Of a DNA stretch of 64,000 bases, positions 7,616 through 15,425 are shown one piece after another; position 1 is the first letter of the stretch, and each line of letters starts with the position of its first letter. The translations under genes and the position numbers were made by a program. The stretch spans positions 55,048 through 119,047 of the forward strand of contig PMAT01000090.1 in assembly GCA_003152695.1 (NCBI GenBank), read 5' to 3'. Below the pieces are notes generated by a model. It made no database searches and had not been told where the DNA came from. It saw nothing but the letters and a program-made list of their open reading frames with translations. This DNA is from Acidobacteriaceae bacterium. Lineage in GTDB: Bacteria; Acidobacteriota; Terriglobia; Terriglobales; Acidobacteriaceae.

Positions 7616-7876
7616 ATGGCTTATGTAATCGCGGAACCTTGCATCAACACCAAAGACACGGCCTGCGTCGATGCCTGTCCGGTGGACTGCATCCACCCCA
7701 AGAAGGACAGCGACAAGTTCCCGACCGAAGAGATGTTGTACATCGATCCGGTCGAATGCATTGATTGTGGCGCCTGCGTGCCGGTGTGCCCGGTTTCGGC
7801 GATTTTCGCGCTCGACGATCTGCCCGAGAAGTGGAAAGAGTACACCGAGCGCAACGCCAAATATTTCGGGCGTTAG
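7616..7876 (+). CDS. fdxA: Ferredoxin, 7Fe/8Fe type
   Basis: This 86-residue protein carries two cluster motifs. The N-terminal half has CINTKDTACVDACPVDCI, with the wider spacing seen when a 3Fe-4S or modified 4Fe-4S cluster is bound. The second half has CIDCGACVPVCPVSAI, a standard 4Fe-4S motif. It is a soluble low-potential electron carrier. The C-terminal tail (DDLPEKWKEYTERNAKYF) is the short extension typical of the FdxA group. An AGGGAGA-like ribosome-binding site precedes the ATG. A strong terminator follows closely, so the gene is probably a single transcription unit. The redox partner is not evident from neighbours. Confidence 0.93.
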   Translation: MAYVIAEPCINTKDTACVDACPVDCIHPKKDSDKFPTEEMLYIDPVECIDCGACVPVCPVSAIFALDDLPEKWKEYTERNAKYFGR

Positions 7877-7896
7877 CTTGCGGTCCAATATCGAGA

Positions 7897-7926
7897 AAGG
7901 GCGCACCGTGCGGGTGCGTCCTTTTT
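7897..7926 (+). terminator. Rho-independent terminator after the ferredoxin gene
   Basis: AGGGCGCACC and GGTGCGTCCT pair with one mismatch over a short loop and are followed by a T-run (CTTTTT). It lies about 20 bp past the ferredoxin stop. Confidence 0.85.
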
Positions 7927-7949
7927 GCGTGACGTCATCTGCCAACCTC

Positions 7950-8128
7950 TGTCATCCTGAGCGACCCCGAACGTCGTGAGGGGGAGCCGAAGGACCCCTA
8001 TAGCTGCAAGAAATCAGAGTGTGGCCGCCCGGCACAGCCGCAAGTCTAAGATTGTTTGCCGCCATAGGGGTCCTTCGACTCCTCGTCCGGTCGCCACGGC
8101 GACCGGAACTCGTGGCTCAGGATGACAG
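7950..8128. repeat. Large imperfect inverted repeat of the GTCATCCTGAGC family
   Basis: The outer arms TGTCATCCTGAGC and GCTCAGGATGACA are exact inverse complements. An inner pair, CGAAGGACCCCTAT near 7989 and ATAGGGGTCCTTCG near 8064, is also exact. The same words recur at 50824-50885, so this is a dispersed element. It separates the convergent ferredoxin and methyltransferase genes. Confidence 0.8.
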
Positions 8129-8136
8129 ACGAAAGG

Positions 8137-8868
8137 CTAGGAGTGTTTCCCGCCGCGAATCTTCCACAGCATTTGTCGCAACATGCCCAGCCAGAGTTCG
8201 GCGTCTTCGGTTTGAAGGTTGAGCCGGCGCACCAGGCGGCGCACCTTGTCCTCGGTTAAACTTTCGGCGCGCGGATTCACATAGCCGCTGGCGCGCAGGG
8301 CCTCCAGCAATACTCCGTTGATTCGCTCGATTTCGCCGGCGCTGGCGCGCTTCACTTTCTCCGGGCGCTGTGCTGCCTTGGAATCGCGGCGTAGTTCGTA
8401 GAGGCAGACCGCCACCGCCTGCCCCAGGTTCATGGAGATGTGTTCTTCCCGCGTCGGAATGCGCATGAGCCAGTGGCAATGGCTGAGGTCCTTGGTCGCT
8501 AGGCCAAACTTCTCGGTGCCGAACACCAGCGCCACCTGGCCGGAACCAAGCTGTTTGCGGATTACGCGCGCCCCGTATTCCAGCCGTTTGAGCGGGTGTT
8601 GCAGTTCGCGATGCCGGACCGCGGTGGTGCCGACCACCAGCGTGCAATCGGCAACGGCGTCGGCCAACCTCTTGTACTCCACGGCATTGGCCAGCACCTC
8701 CGAGGCGCCGACGGCGGAGCGTGCCTCGCGATAAGCGACCTCATAGGGATTCACCACCCGCAGGTGCAGAAAACCGAAGTTGCTCATGGCGCGCGCCGCC
8801 GCTCCGATATTCAGCGGGTTGCGCGGGGCAACCAATACCACACAAAGCTGATCGAGCTCGGCTTGCAT
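8137..8868 (-). CDS. trmJ: SPOUT RNA methyltransferase, TrmJ/TrmH type
   Basis: The sequence has the SpoU/TrmH-class signatures: VVLVAPRNPLNIGAAARAMSN at the N-terminus, LVFGTEKFGLA in the middle and ISMNLGQAVAVCLYEL forming the trefoil knot. These proteins 2'-O-methylate tRNA or rRNA ribose with S-adenosylmethionine. TrmJ modifies position 32 in the anticodon loop, and the 243-residue length with a helical C-terminal extension is closest to that group. The ATG at 8868 gives the expected N-terminus. The gene is divergent from mutL and convergent with the ferredoxin. The exact nucleotide target is inferred by family resemblance only. Confidence 0.85.
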   Translation of the reverse strand: MQAELDQLCVVLVAPRNPLNIGAAARAMSNFGFLHLRVVNPYEVAYREARSAVGASEVLANAVEYKRLADAVADCTLVVGTTAVRHRELQHPLKRLEYGARVIRKQLGSGQVALVFGTEKFGLATKDLSHCHWLMRIPTREEHISMNLGQAVAVCLYELRRDSKAAQRPEKVKRASAGEIERINGVLLEALRASGYVNPRAESLTEDKVRRLVRRLNLQTEDAELWLGMLRQMLWKIRGGKHS

Positions 8869-8922
8869 GGACTCAGTTTATGGCGTTTTTGGAATTGGTG
8901 TAGTCCCGGTTTCCACCGGTGG

Positions 8923-8957
8923 CTGGAAACTGGAGACTTGAAACTCGAAACTAAAAT
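8923..8957 (+). repeat. Degenerate 7-bp tandem array (CTGGAAA type)
   Basis: Five contiguous heptamers can be read with exact period: CTGGAAA, CTGGAGA, CTTGAAA, CTCGAAA, CTAAAAT. The array lies in the spacer between the methyltransferase and mutL. Confidence 0.7.
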
Positions 8958-8996
8958 ACTGTCTCTGTGCCTGTGTGGTGAATTACTCTTAAAGTC

Positions 8997-10970
8997 ATGG
9001 GCCGCATCCACGTTCTCGCCGAAAACGTAGCTAACAAGATTGCCGCCGGCGAGGTAGTGGAACGCCCCGCTTCGGTGGTCAAGGAGCTGTTGGAAAACGC
9101 GCTGGATGCCGGTGCGCGCCGCATTCGGGTCAACGTGGAGGCGGGCGGCAAGAAGCTGATCCAGGTAACCGACGACGGCTGCGGTATGGTGCGCGACGAT
9201 GCCATGCTGGCGTTCGAGCGCCACGCCACCTCCAAGATCCGCAACGCCGACGACTTGCTCAACATCGCAACCCTGGGATTTCGCGGAGAGGCGCTGCCTT
9301 CGATGGCTTCCGTCAGCCGTCTGCGTCTGGAGACCCATGCGCCCGAAGACGCCGCCGGAACGGTGATCGAGATCGCTGGCGGAAAGCTGCTGACCGTCGA
9401 GGAGGCGGGCCTGCCCCTGGGCACGTGCATCACGGTGCGCGACCTGTTCTTCAACATTCCCGCGCGCCGCAAATTCCTGAAGGCTGAATCCACCGAGCTG
9501 TCGCACATCGCATCGCTGGTGACCCACTACGCCCTCGCGCATCCCGAGATGCACTGGGAGCTGCACGCCGCAACCAATGCCATGTTGATCGCCCCGCCTG
9601 TGGCCGACCACTCGCAGCGCATCTATCAGGTATTTGGCAAGGAGACGCTCGATCAGTTGATTCCGCTGAGCGCGTTGCTGCCGCTGTCGCACGTGGGGCT
9701 GCCCCAGCCCCCGCCGTGGCGGCGCGACGAAGACTACGAACCGCCGGTTGCCGGCGAGGTAAAACTGCACGGCTTTGTCTCGCGACCGGAGATTCAGAAG
9801 CTCAACCGCAACTCGATTTTCATCTTCGTGAATGGCCGCCTGATTCGCGATCGCGTGGTGCAGCACGCCCTCACCGAGGCCTACCGCAACATCCTTCCGC
9901 CGACTGTTTTTCCGGTTGTGCTGCTGTTCCTGGAGATGCCCTTCACCGAGGTTGACGTGAACGTGCATCCCTCCAAGACCGAGGTGCGCTTTCGGCAATC
10001 GTCGGTGCTGCACGATTTCATTCGCGATTCAGTTCGCGCCGTTCTGATGAAATCTCGTCCCGTACCTGCGTTCACCACGGAGATTCACGCTCAACCCAGC
10101 GCTTCGCCTTCGCTCACGTCCGGGGCCCGCGACTTCGCGACCGACGAATTACAGGTGACGGCTGCTGACGCCGCGGTTGCCTTGCGTCCGCCCGAGGTCC
10201 CACCGTTCAATGCGCGGTTGCAGTTCGAGGGCGGCGGCTTTGCCGTCGAAGGCAATGCGGCTGTTCCCGTGGCCCGCTTCCCGCCGCAAACGTTTGGCGG
10301 TCCGGTAGCAGCCGCTGCAAACATGACGCGGGGCACCGACGCATGTTCTGCCGTCATTGCAGACGACGACGTGCCTGCCGGGTTGGATTCGTTGAGCACG
10401 CTTCGTCCGGTTGGCCAGATTCGCGACTCCTTCATCCTGGCAATCAATCCGCAGGGCCTGTGGATCATCGACCAGCACGTCGCCCACGAACGCATTCTGT
10501 TCGAGAAAATCTGCAAGCAGCGCCTGGCCGAGTCTCCCGAAAAGCAGCAACTGCTGATGCCGCTCATCGTCGAGTTGACTCCCGGCCAGATGTCGGTCTT
10601 CGCCGAGATCTCCGATGAGCTGACTCGCAACGGCTTTGAGGTGGAACCGTTCGGCTCGCGCACCATCGCCGTCAAGACCACGGCAGCCGGGGTTACGGCG
10701 GCGGACGTCGAGCACCTGCTGCATGAAATCCTGGACCAGTTCGAGCGCGAGGAACAAGTGCTGAACCTGGAAAAGATTCGCACCAGCATCGCCGCCAGTA
10801 TCGCGTGCCATGCCGCCATCAAGGTCAACATGCCGCTGGAGCAGAACAAAATGGAGTGGCTGCTGAGCGAGTTGGCGAAAACCGATTGCCCCATGAGCTG
10901 TCCGCACGGCCGGCCGGTGGTTCTGCGGTATTCTGTTAAAGATATTCAGCGGGCGTTTAAGAGAATCTGA
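8997..10970 (+). CDS. mutL: DNA mismatch repair protein MutL
   Basis: The N-terminal GHKL ATPase domain is complete, with KIAAGEVVERPASVVKELLE, NALDAGA, DDGCGM, HATSKI and GFRGEALPS. The transducer domain follows to about residue 340, then a low-complexity linker, and a C-terminal dimerisation domain from roughly residue 470 (VGQIRDSFILA, DQHVAHERILFE) ending with CPHGRPVV. The DQHVAHERI sequence resembles the DQHAAxERI motif of endonuclease-type MutL proteins, which would fit an organism without MutH. At 657 residues the length is normal. MutL links MutS to strand incision in mismatch repair. Heptamer repeat arrays flank it on both sides, and no mutS lies adjacent. Confidence 0.97.
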   Translation: MGRIHVLAENVANKIAAGEVVERPASVVKELLENALDAGARRIRVNVEAGGKKLIQVTDDGCGMVRDDAMLAFERHATSKIRNADDLLNIATLGFRGEALPSMASVSRLRLETHAPEDAAGTVIEIAGGKLLTVEEAGLPLGTCITVRDLFFNIPARRKFLKAESTELSHIASLVTHYALAHPEMHWELHAATNAMLIAPPVADHSQRIYQVFGKETLDQLIPLSALLPLSHVGLPQPPPWRRDEDYEPPVAGEVKLHGFVSRPEIQKLNRNSIFIFVNGRLIRDRVVQHALTEAYRNILPPTVFPVVLLFLEMPFTEVDVNVHPSKTEVRFRQSSVLHDFIRDSVRAVLMKSRPVPAFTTEIHAQPSASPSLTSGARDFATDELQVTAADAAVALRPPEVPPFNARLQFEGGGFAVEGNAAVPVARFPPQTFGGPVAAAANMTRGTDACSAVIADDDVPAGLDSLSTLRPVGQIRDSFILAINPQGLWIIDQHVAHERILFEKICKQRLAESPEKQQLLMPLIVELTPGQMSVFAEISDELTRNGFEVEPFGSRTIAVKTTAAGVTAADVEHLLHEILDQFEREEQVLNLEKIRTSIAASIACHAAIKVNMPLEQNKMEWLLSELAKTDCPMSCPHGRPVVLRYSVKDIQRAFKRI

Positions 10971-10979
10971 AGCGAGCAT

Positions 10980-11096
10980 TTAGCACTTAGCATTTGGCAT
11001 TTAGTAATTCCTGGAGCGCAGTCTTTCTCTGGGTTCTTGCGAAACTGCGTAGCTCCTAGTTGCTAATTGCCAAGTGCTAAATGCTAAGTGCCGACT
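10980..11096. repeat. Pair of oppositely oriented 7-bp tandem arrays
   Basis: At 10980-11007 four heptamers follow each other: TTAGCAC, TTAGCAT, TTGGCAT, TTAGTAA. At 11062-11096 the inverse-complement type follows: GCTAATT, GCCAAGT, GCTAAAT, GCTAAGT, GCCGACT. Together they can fold as a long imperfect stem. The right array covers the GTG start given in the ORF track for the next gene, so ATG at 11100 is preferred. Confidence 0.75.
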
Positions 11097-11099
11097 TCT

Positions 11100-12098
11100 A
11101 TGCACGAACAGCAACTACAGGAGCTGCGCCGGGGAAAGTGGCGCTTAAACGGGCGGCCCATCCGCACGCTCGACGAGGCGCGCGAATTCATCGACTCTGT
11201 GGGATTTTGTCTGCTTTACCCGCAACGGCCCGCGGTCCTGGCGCCGACGTTCGTGGGCGCCTATGCCGGCAGTGACGAGCATTTGCCCGCCCGGCAGATG
11301 GCCTTTGCCGATCCCAGCGCGCGCGATGCCAAGCATCTGATGGTTCGCCTGCTGCGCGAGAAAGCAGCCTACGAGGCGAACGTCTTCCCCGATAACAACT
11401 TCATCGTTTCGGCATCGGTGTTTCCCTATTTTTACGGATTGGTGGGAGATCGAAACCCGCGTCAGGCGCCGAAAGCCGGTGCCCGCTCCGAATATTCTCC
11501 GCTCGCGATCGATGCCTTTCAAATCATCCAGAAGGAAGGGCCGATCTCCGAGTACCGGCTGCGTGAGTTGCTGGGCGGCGACATCTCCGCCGCGGCCCTG
11601 GATCGCGCGCTGGATGAATTGTGGGCCAAGCTGCGCATCACCCGCGTGGATTACAGCCAGGAGAAAGGTGTGTTTTGGGACGTGCTCTTCCGCTGGTCCC
11701 CCGAGGCGGTGAAAGAGGGCATGCACGTCTCGGTGGCCGAGGCGCTGACGGCGCTGGTCTCGAAATATCTCGACTGCGTCTTGGCCGCGCAACAGGAAGA
11801 GGTGGAACACTTCTTCTCCAACCTCATCGGTCGGGCGCGGGTCCGCGAAGCCATCAGCGCGCTGCAAGCTGCGCGTGAATTGAGTTTCGTTCACGTCGCC
11901 GGCCGCGTTCTGCTGCAGGTCTCCTCGGTGGAATTGCCGGCCGTGCATCCGGTGGAGCGGAAGTTCAAACTCCAGCCGCGCTTTGTACCGCAGCCACCTC
12001 AGTCCGGTAAACCACTGGTGCAGCGTCGGCCCAGAAAATCGGCATCGCCATCGCCATCAAGAACACTCCCGCCTGTAAAGGACACCGGCAAGGAATGA
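11100..12098 (+). CDS. AlkZ/YcaQ-related winged-helix protein
   Basis: The protein of about 332 residues starts with a short basic region and LDEAREFIDSVGFCLLYP. A middle part resembles tandem winged helices (IQKEGPISEYRLRELLGG, LDRALDELWAKLRITRVD). These features recall AlkZ/YcaQ-type DNA glycosylases, which remove alkylated or cross-linked bases. I do not see the catalytic QxQ-type motif, so an active glycosylase is uncertain. The last 50 residues are proline/arginine-rich and probably disordered. The start was moved to ATG 11100 because the track's GTG lies in a repeat array. The gene overlaps cmk by four bases (ATGA). Its position after mutL is compatible with DNA repair but proves nothing. 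Confidence 0.55.
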   Translation: MHEQQLQELRRGKWRLNGRPIRTLDEAREFIDSVGFCLLYPQRPAVLAPTFVGAYAGSDEHLPARQMAFADPSARDAKHLMVRLLREKAAYEANVFPDNNFIVSASVFPYFYGLVGDRNPRQAPKAGARSEYSPLAIDAFQIIQKEGPISEYRLRELLGGDISAAALDRALDELWAKLRITRVDYSQEKGVFWDVLFRWSPEAVKEGMHVSVAEALTALVSKYLDCVLAAQQEEVEHFFSNLIGRARVREAISALQAARELSFVHVAGRVLLQVSSVELPAVHPVERKFKLQPRFVPQPPQSGKPLVQRRPRKSASPSPSRTLPPVKDTGKE

Positions 12099-12775
12099 CC
12101 ACAGCCCGCAAGTTGGTGATCGCCATCGACGGGCCGGCAGGCTCGGGCAAGAGCACCATCGCCGCGCGCCTGGCGAAGAAGCTGGGCTACGTGAACCTGG
12201 AAAGCGGCGCCATGTATCGCGCTCTGGCGCTGAAGGCGATGGAGCGGCAGATTTCTCTGGACGATGGCGAAGCACTCCAGCAGTTGGCGGCCAGCACCGT
12301 AATTGATCTCGAACCTCGCGGGGAAGGGAACCGCGTGCTGCTGGACGGTCGCGATGTTTCGCAGCGCGTACGCGACGCGGATGTCACCGCCGCGGCGTCG
12401 CGCGTTTCCATCCATCCGCCGGTGCGCGAGATCATGGTGCAGCGCCAACGCGCGTTGGGACTGGGCGGCGGCGTGGTGATGGAAGGCCGCGACATTGGCA
12501 CCGCGGTATTTCCCAACGCGGACGTCAAGATCTTCCTGGATGCCGAGGAAAGCGTTCGTGCCGAGCGGCGGATAGTGCAGAGCGGACTGCGCTCAGCGGA
12601 GGACACGCAACGGGTGATTGCAGAGCTGGCGGCGCGCGATCAGCGCGATCGCACGCGTTCGGCCTCGCCGCTGGTCGCCGCGCCAGACGCGGTGCACGTT
12701 GATACCACGCACAAGAGCATTGACGATGTGGTCGCCGAGGTGGAGGGACTGGTGCGCAGAGTGGTTAGTGACTAG
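12095..12775 (+). CDS. cmk: Cytidylate kinase
   Basis: The P-loop IDGPAGSGKSTIA is followed by GYVNLESGAMYRALAL, GRDVSQRVR, and EGRDIGTAVFP, the diagnostic CMP-kinase motifs, with the lid region RDQRDRTRSASPL. The enzyme phosphorylates CMP and dCMP in pyrimidine nucleotide recycling in the cytoplasm. The usual dT/Y residue in the SGAMYR helix is present, and 226 residues is normal. It overlaps the upstream winged-helix gene at ATGA. The C-terminal codons and stop are part of a short GTGGTTA-type heptamer array (12761-12781), so the last residues (RRVVSD) may be repeat-derived. Confidence 0.96.
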   Translation: MTTARKLVIAIDGPAGSGKSTIAARLAKKLGYVNLESGAMYRALALKAMERQISLDDGEALQQLAASTVIDLEPRGEGNRVLLDGRDVSQRVRDADVTAAASRVSIHPPVREIMVQRQRALGLGGGVVMEGRDIGTAVFPNADVKIFLDAEESVRAERRIVQSGLRSAEDTQRVIAELAARDQRDRTRSASPLVAAPDAVHVDTTHKSIDDVVAEVEGLVRRVVSD

Positions 12776-12812
12776 TGGATAGTTTCGGAGCTCCGAGTTT
12801 CCAGGAGGGTAC

Positions 12813-13451
12813 GTGCAGGAACCCGTGGACTACTGCGTCGCAAGAACGTCTGAGGCGGAGGAAATCATTCGCCTGCTCGCCACGGTGTTCAGCGAGTCGG
12901 AACCGCCCGCCGTGGCGATGGGCCTTTCCTCCGGAGATTTGGAACAATTTCTTCAGCTTTTTGCGCCCACAGCTATTGCGGACGGACTCACCGTTCTCGC
13001 GCGGAGCGGGGACACCGGGAAGCTGGCCGGCGTGCTTCTCACGGATGATTTTGCCTCTCCTCCGGCCCTGGACGTGAGCCACATCAGCGCGAAATTTCTA
13101 CCCATCTTCTCTATGTTGGAAACCCTGGATGAGCAATTCCGTAAAGGGCGAACAGTTTCTGCTGGGGAGTACCTGCACCTGTTTATGTTGGCAGTTGATG
13201 AACAATTTGCAGGACGCAGAATTGGCCAGGGACTGGTTGAGGCTTGTCTCGAAAATGGACTTCGGAAAGGCTATCGAAGGGCGCTAACCGAAGCTACGGG
13301 AAGAGTCTCGCAGCACGTGTTTCGCAAGCTGGGATTTGTAGATCGTTTCAGCGTATCGTACGGACACTTCAGGTACGAGGACCAAGTCGTGTTCGCCTCC
13401 ATTCAGGGTCATGAGAACGCTATCTTGATGGACAAGTCGCTCACTGGATGA
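12813..13451 (+). CDS. GNAT-family N-acetyltransferase
   Basis: The core acetyl-CoA-binding segment is visible: LHLFMLAVDEQFAGRRIGQG followed by LVEACLENGLRKGYRRALTEATGRVSQHVFRKLGF. This matches GNAT motif A (here RRIGQGL) and motif B. The substrate could be an amino group on a small molecule or protein; none is indicated. The start is GTG at 12813, preceded by a good CAGGAGGG ribosome-binding site nine bases away. It lies 37 bp downstream of cmk on the same strand and may be cotranscribed. At 212 residues it is longer than the minimal fold because of an N-terminal segment before the core. Confidence 0.8.
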   Translation: MQEPVDYCVARTSEAEEIIRLLATVFSESEPPAVAMGLSSGDLEQFLQLFAPTAIADGLTVLARSGDTGKLAGVLLTDDFASPPALDVSHISAKFLPIFSMLETLDEQFRKGRTVSAGEYLHLFMLAVDEQFAGRRIGQGLVEACLENGLRKGYRRALTEATGRVSQHVFRKLGFVDRFSVSYGHFRYEDQVVFASIQGHENAILMDKSLTG

Positions 13452-13496
13452 CAATTTTCCGGTCGGATTGTCCACAGCTTCTTGGCCCTTTGTTAG

Positions 13497-13532
13497 AAAA
13501 TCCCCGCCCAAGCAAAAGAGGCTTGGACGGGG
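13497..13532 (-). terminator. Rho-independent terminator of the ECF/DUF4097 operon
   Basis: The arms CCCCGCCCAAGC and GCTTGGACGGGG form a strong hairpin with one mismatch. Read on the minus strand it is followed by GATTTTCT. It lies about 65 bp past the end of the DUF4097 gene. Confidence 0.65.
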
Positions 13533-13566
13533 CACCTTCAGGTCAAATCGCGAACCACACTTCTAT

Positions 13567-13594
13567 CCACTAACCACTAATCACTTGCCACTTC
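13567..13594. repeat. Degenerate 7-bp tandem array (CCACTAA type)
   Basis: Four contiguous heptamers are seen: CCACTAA, CCACTAA, TCACTTG, CCACTTC. They sit directly after the DUF4097 stop codon on the minus strand. Confidence 0.7.
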
Positions 13595-13596
13595 CC

Positions 13597-15033
13597 TCAT
13601 CCCTTGGTTATGCGGATGTCGCCGGTGTCGGTGTTGATTTGCAGCTTGCTTGCGCCGTTGCCGACGGCGCCCGATGCCCGTGTCGAGTTGTTGCTTCGGT
13701 CAATCTTCAGGGCTTCGAACTCGGAGGTGATGTCGCCTTTGTTTGTAGTGGCCTGCACCTGGAATCCCGCCTTGGACGGCAACACCAGCGAGATGGCACC
13801 GTGCTTGCTGGAAATGCTGATTCGACCCAGCGGCAGTTTGTCGGCCGCGCGCACTTCGATATCGCCATTCGTGTTCTCAAGCTGCAAGTCACCGGACACG
13901 TTCTCGATGTGGACGTCCTTGGACCGGCTGAAGACGAGACGGCTGGGACCGCTGAGATCGTTGCCCCGCACTTCGTCGCCGGCGATTTCCAGGTCGCCGG
14001 GCACAGAAGCGATCTGCATGTCGGAGCGCGACGACTTGAAGGTCACAGTCTTGGCGATCTTGCTGAGGCGGATATCGTCGAAGAAGTCGCCGTTAAGATG
14101 GACCGCGCCGGCCACCTCATTGATGGTGACATTGTCGACATGCCCTTCCACCTCAAGATCGCCTGCAATCTTGGAGGCGCGGACCGAACCGCTCTGCAAG
14201 CTGATGTTCACGGCCGCGCCGACATCGTTCAGGGTAACGTCGCCATGTTGCAACGCCACCTTGACATCAGCCTTGCGATCATTGGCGGTCACGTCGCCGC
14301 GTTTGCTGGCAATATCGAGGATCGCGTCGCGGGGCACGAAGATCTCCATGTCGGCTTCCACTCCGTGTTCCCCGGCGCCGTTGGTGTTGGCGTTTAACAC
14401 CACCGAATTCCCCGTCACCGTGATCTGGGGCTTGGTACCGTCGTTGTACTTATTGGCGTCCGTCTGGTTCTGTGCGTACACCTTCTTGTGCACCACCACG
14501 CGCAGAGTGTTGTCGTCGGCGGGTGCAATGTTCAGGCTGCCGTGATCGCAGACCACGCGCAAGTTGCCGTGCGCCGGAAACGCCTGCTGCAGCGTGTCGT
14601 CGAAGGTAAACGCGGTGCCAAAGATGCCGCCAAGATCGTCGTCCATCTGGATGTGATCGCGAACCCCACCCCAGTCGATGTCGGAGCTGTAATGCGCAGA
14701 CAGGCCGACGATGATGATCAGGATTAGAAGCAGGACAGTGCCTGCTCCCAGGCCACCGCTGCGGTAACCCTGGCGCTGGCTCATGGAGTACTCGACCAAC
14801 CGGATCACGCCAAACAGAATCAGCAGCAAGGGCCACCAGTGTCCGAAGAAGTGCCAGAAGGGAAACCGGAAACCGATATTCCGCAGCAGAAATACCAGGC
14901 CGATGACGATCAGAACCAGCGGGCCCGTAATCGACCGCCGATAGCGATAGGGCCGGGGCGCCGGATACGCATACTGCGGTGGGGGCGGTTGAGGTGGCGG
15001 TGGTGGTGGCGGATAAACATTTGAGCTAGCCAT
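13597..15033 (-). CDS. DUF4097-type membrane-anchored beta-repeat protein
   Basis: The 478 residues begin with a proline-rich cytoplasmic head and two closely spaced hydrophobic segments typical of LiaF/DUF5668 membrane regions (SITGPLVLIVIGLVFLLRNI, then WPLLLILFGVIRLVEY), and a third one (VLLLILIIIVGLSAHY). The rest is a long beta-helical repeat (GDVTLNDVGAAVNISLQSGS, VEGHVDNVTINEVAG) of the DUF4097 adhesin-like type. These proteins often accompany envelope-stress regulators. The gene is last in the ECF operon and overlaps the preceding gene by eight bases. A ligand-sensing or surface-scaffold role is a guess. Confidence 0.8.
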   Translation of the reverse strand: MASSNVYPPPPPPPQPPPPQYAYPAPRPYRYRRSITGPLVLIVIGLVFLLRNIGFRFPFWHFFGHWWPLLLILFGVIRLVEYSMSQRQGYRSGGLGAGTVLLLILIIIVGLSAHYSSDIDWGGVRDHIQMDDDLGGIFGTAFTFDDTLQQAFPAHGNLRVVCDHGSLNIAPADDNTLRVVVHKKVYAQNQTDANKYNDGTKPQITVTGNSVVLNANTNGAGEHGVEADMEIFVPRDAILDIASKRGDVTANDRKADVKVALQHGDVTLNDVGAAVNISLQSGSVRASKIAGDLEVEGHVDNVTINEVAGAVHLNGDFFDDIRLSKIAKTVTFKSSRSDMQIASVPGDLEIAGDEVRGNDLSGPSRLVFSRSKDVHIENVSGDLQLENTNGDIEVRAADKLPLGRISISSKHGAISLVLPSKAGFQVQATTNKGDITSEFEALKIDRSNNSTRASGAVGNGASKLQINTDTGDIRITKG

Positions 15034-15415
15034 TGCGCACCTCCGGATCGTTGGGATTCTGCCAATTCGTTTCCGGCGTGATGGGGCTGGCCGGAGGAAC
15101 CGGCGGTGGCGTTACCACCGGCGGTTGCTGCGGATACGGCGGATACCCCTGAGCACCAGGAGGCATCGGTTGTCCCGGCCTGCCCGGCCATGGGCGGGGC
15201 ACATGGCCTTCGGCCGAAGCGTTATGTTGCAGGAACATGATCAGACCGATCACAATCAACAGCGCCGGCCAGGTGCTGCCAAAGTCCATCCAATGCGAGT
15301 GTCCCAGCTGGTCAAGCAGAAACAGCACTCCGATGGTGATCAGGACAACCGGCCCCATGAAGCCATGAGCACGGCACCGAGCGCACGAACAATTGGGGTT
15401 ACACCGGAATCTCAT
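15026..15415 (-). CDS. DUF5668/LiaI-like small membrane protein
   Basis: This 129-residue protein begins with a short cysteine cluster CNPNCSCARC, which could bind zinc. Two hydrophobic segments follow (GPVVLITIGVLFLLDQLG and WPALLIVIGLIMFLQ), the paired pattern of the LiaI/LiaF-like DUF5668 module, and then a proline/glycine-rich C-terminus. It is likely an inner-membrane protein of the envelope-stress operon. It is followed within eight overlapping bases by the DUF4097 gene. Three consecutive genes here share the same two-helix module, suggesting duplication within the operon. Confidence 0.75.
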   Translation of the reverse strand: MRFRCNPNCSCARCRAHGFMGPVVLITIGVLFLLDQLGHSHWMDFGSTWPALLIVIGLIMFLQHNASAEGHVPRPWPGRPGQPMPPGAQGYPPYPQQPPVVTPPPVPPASPITPETNWQNPNDPEVRNG

Positions 15416-15425
15416 GATGCCCTCC

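Noticed and set aside
8811-10013. 400-residue minus-strand ORF opposite mutL
   Set aside because: The plus-strand frame carries the complete MutL motifs; the reverse reading is low-complexity and histidine/arginine-rich.
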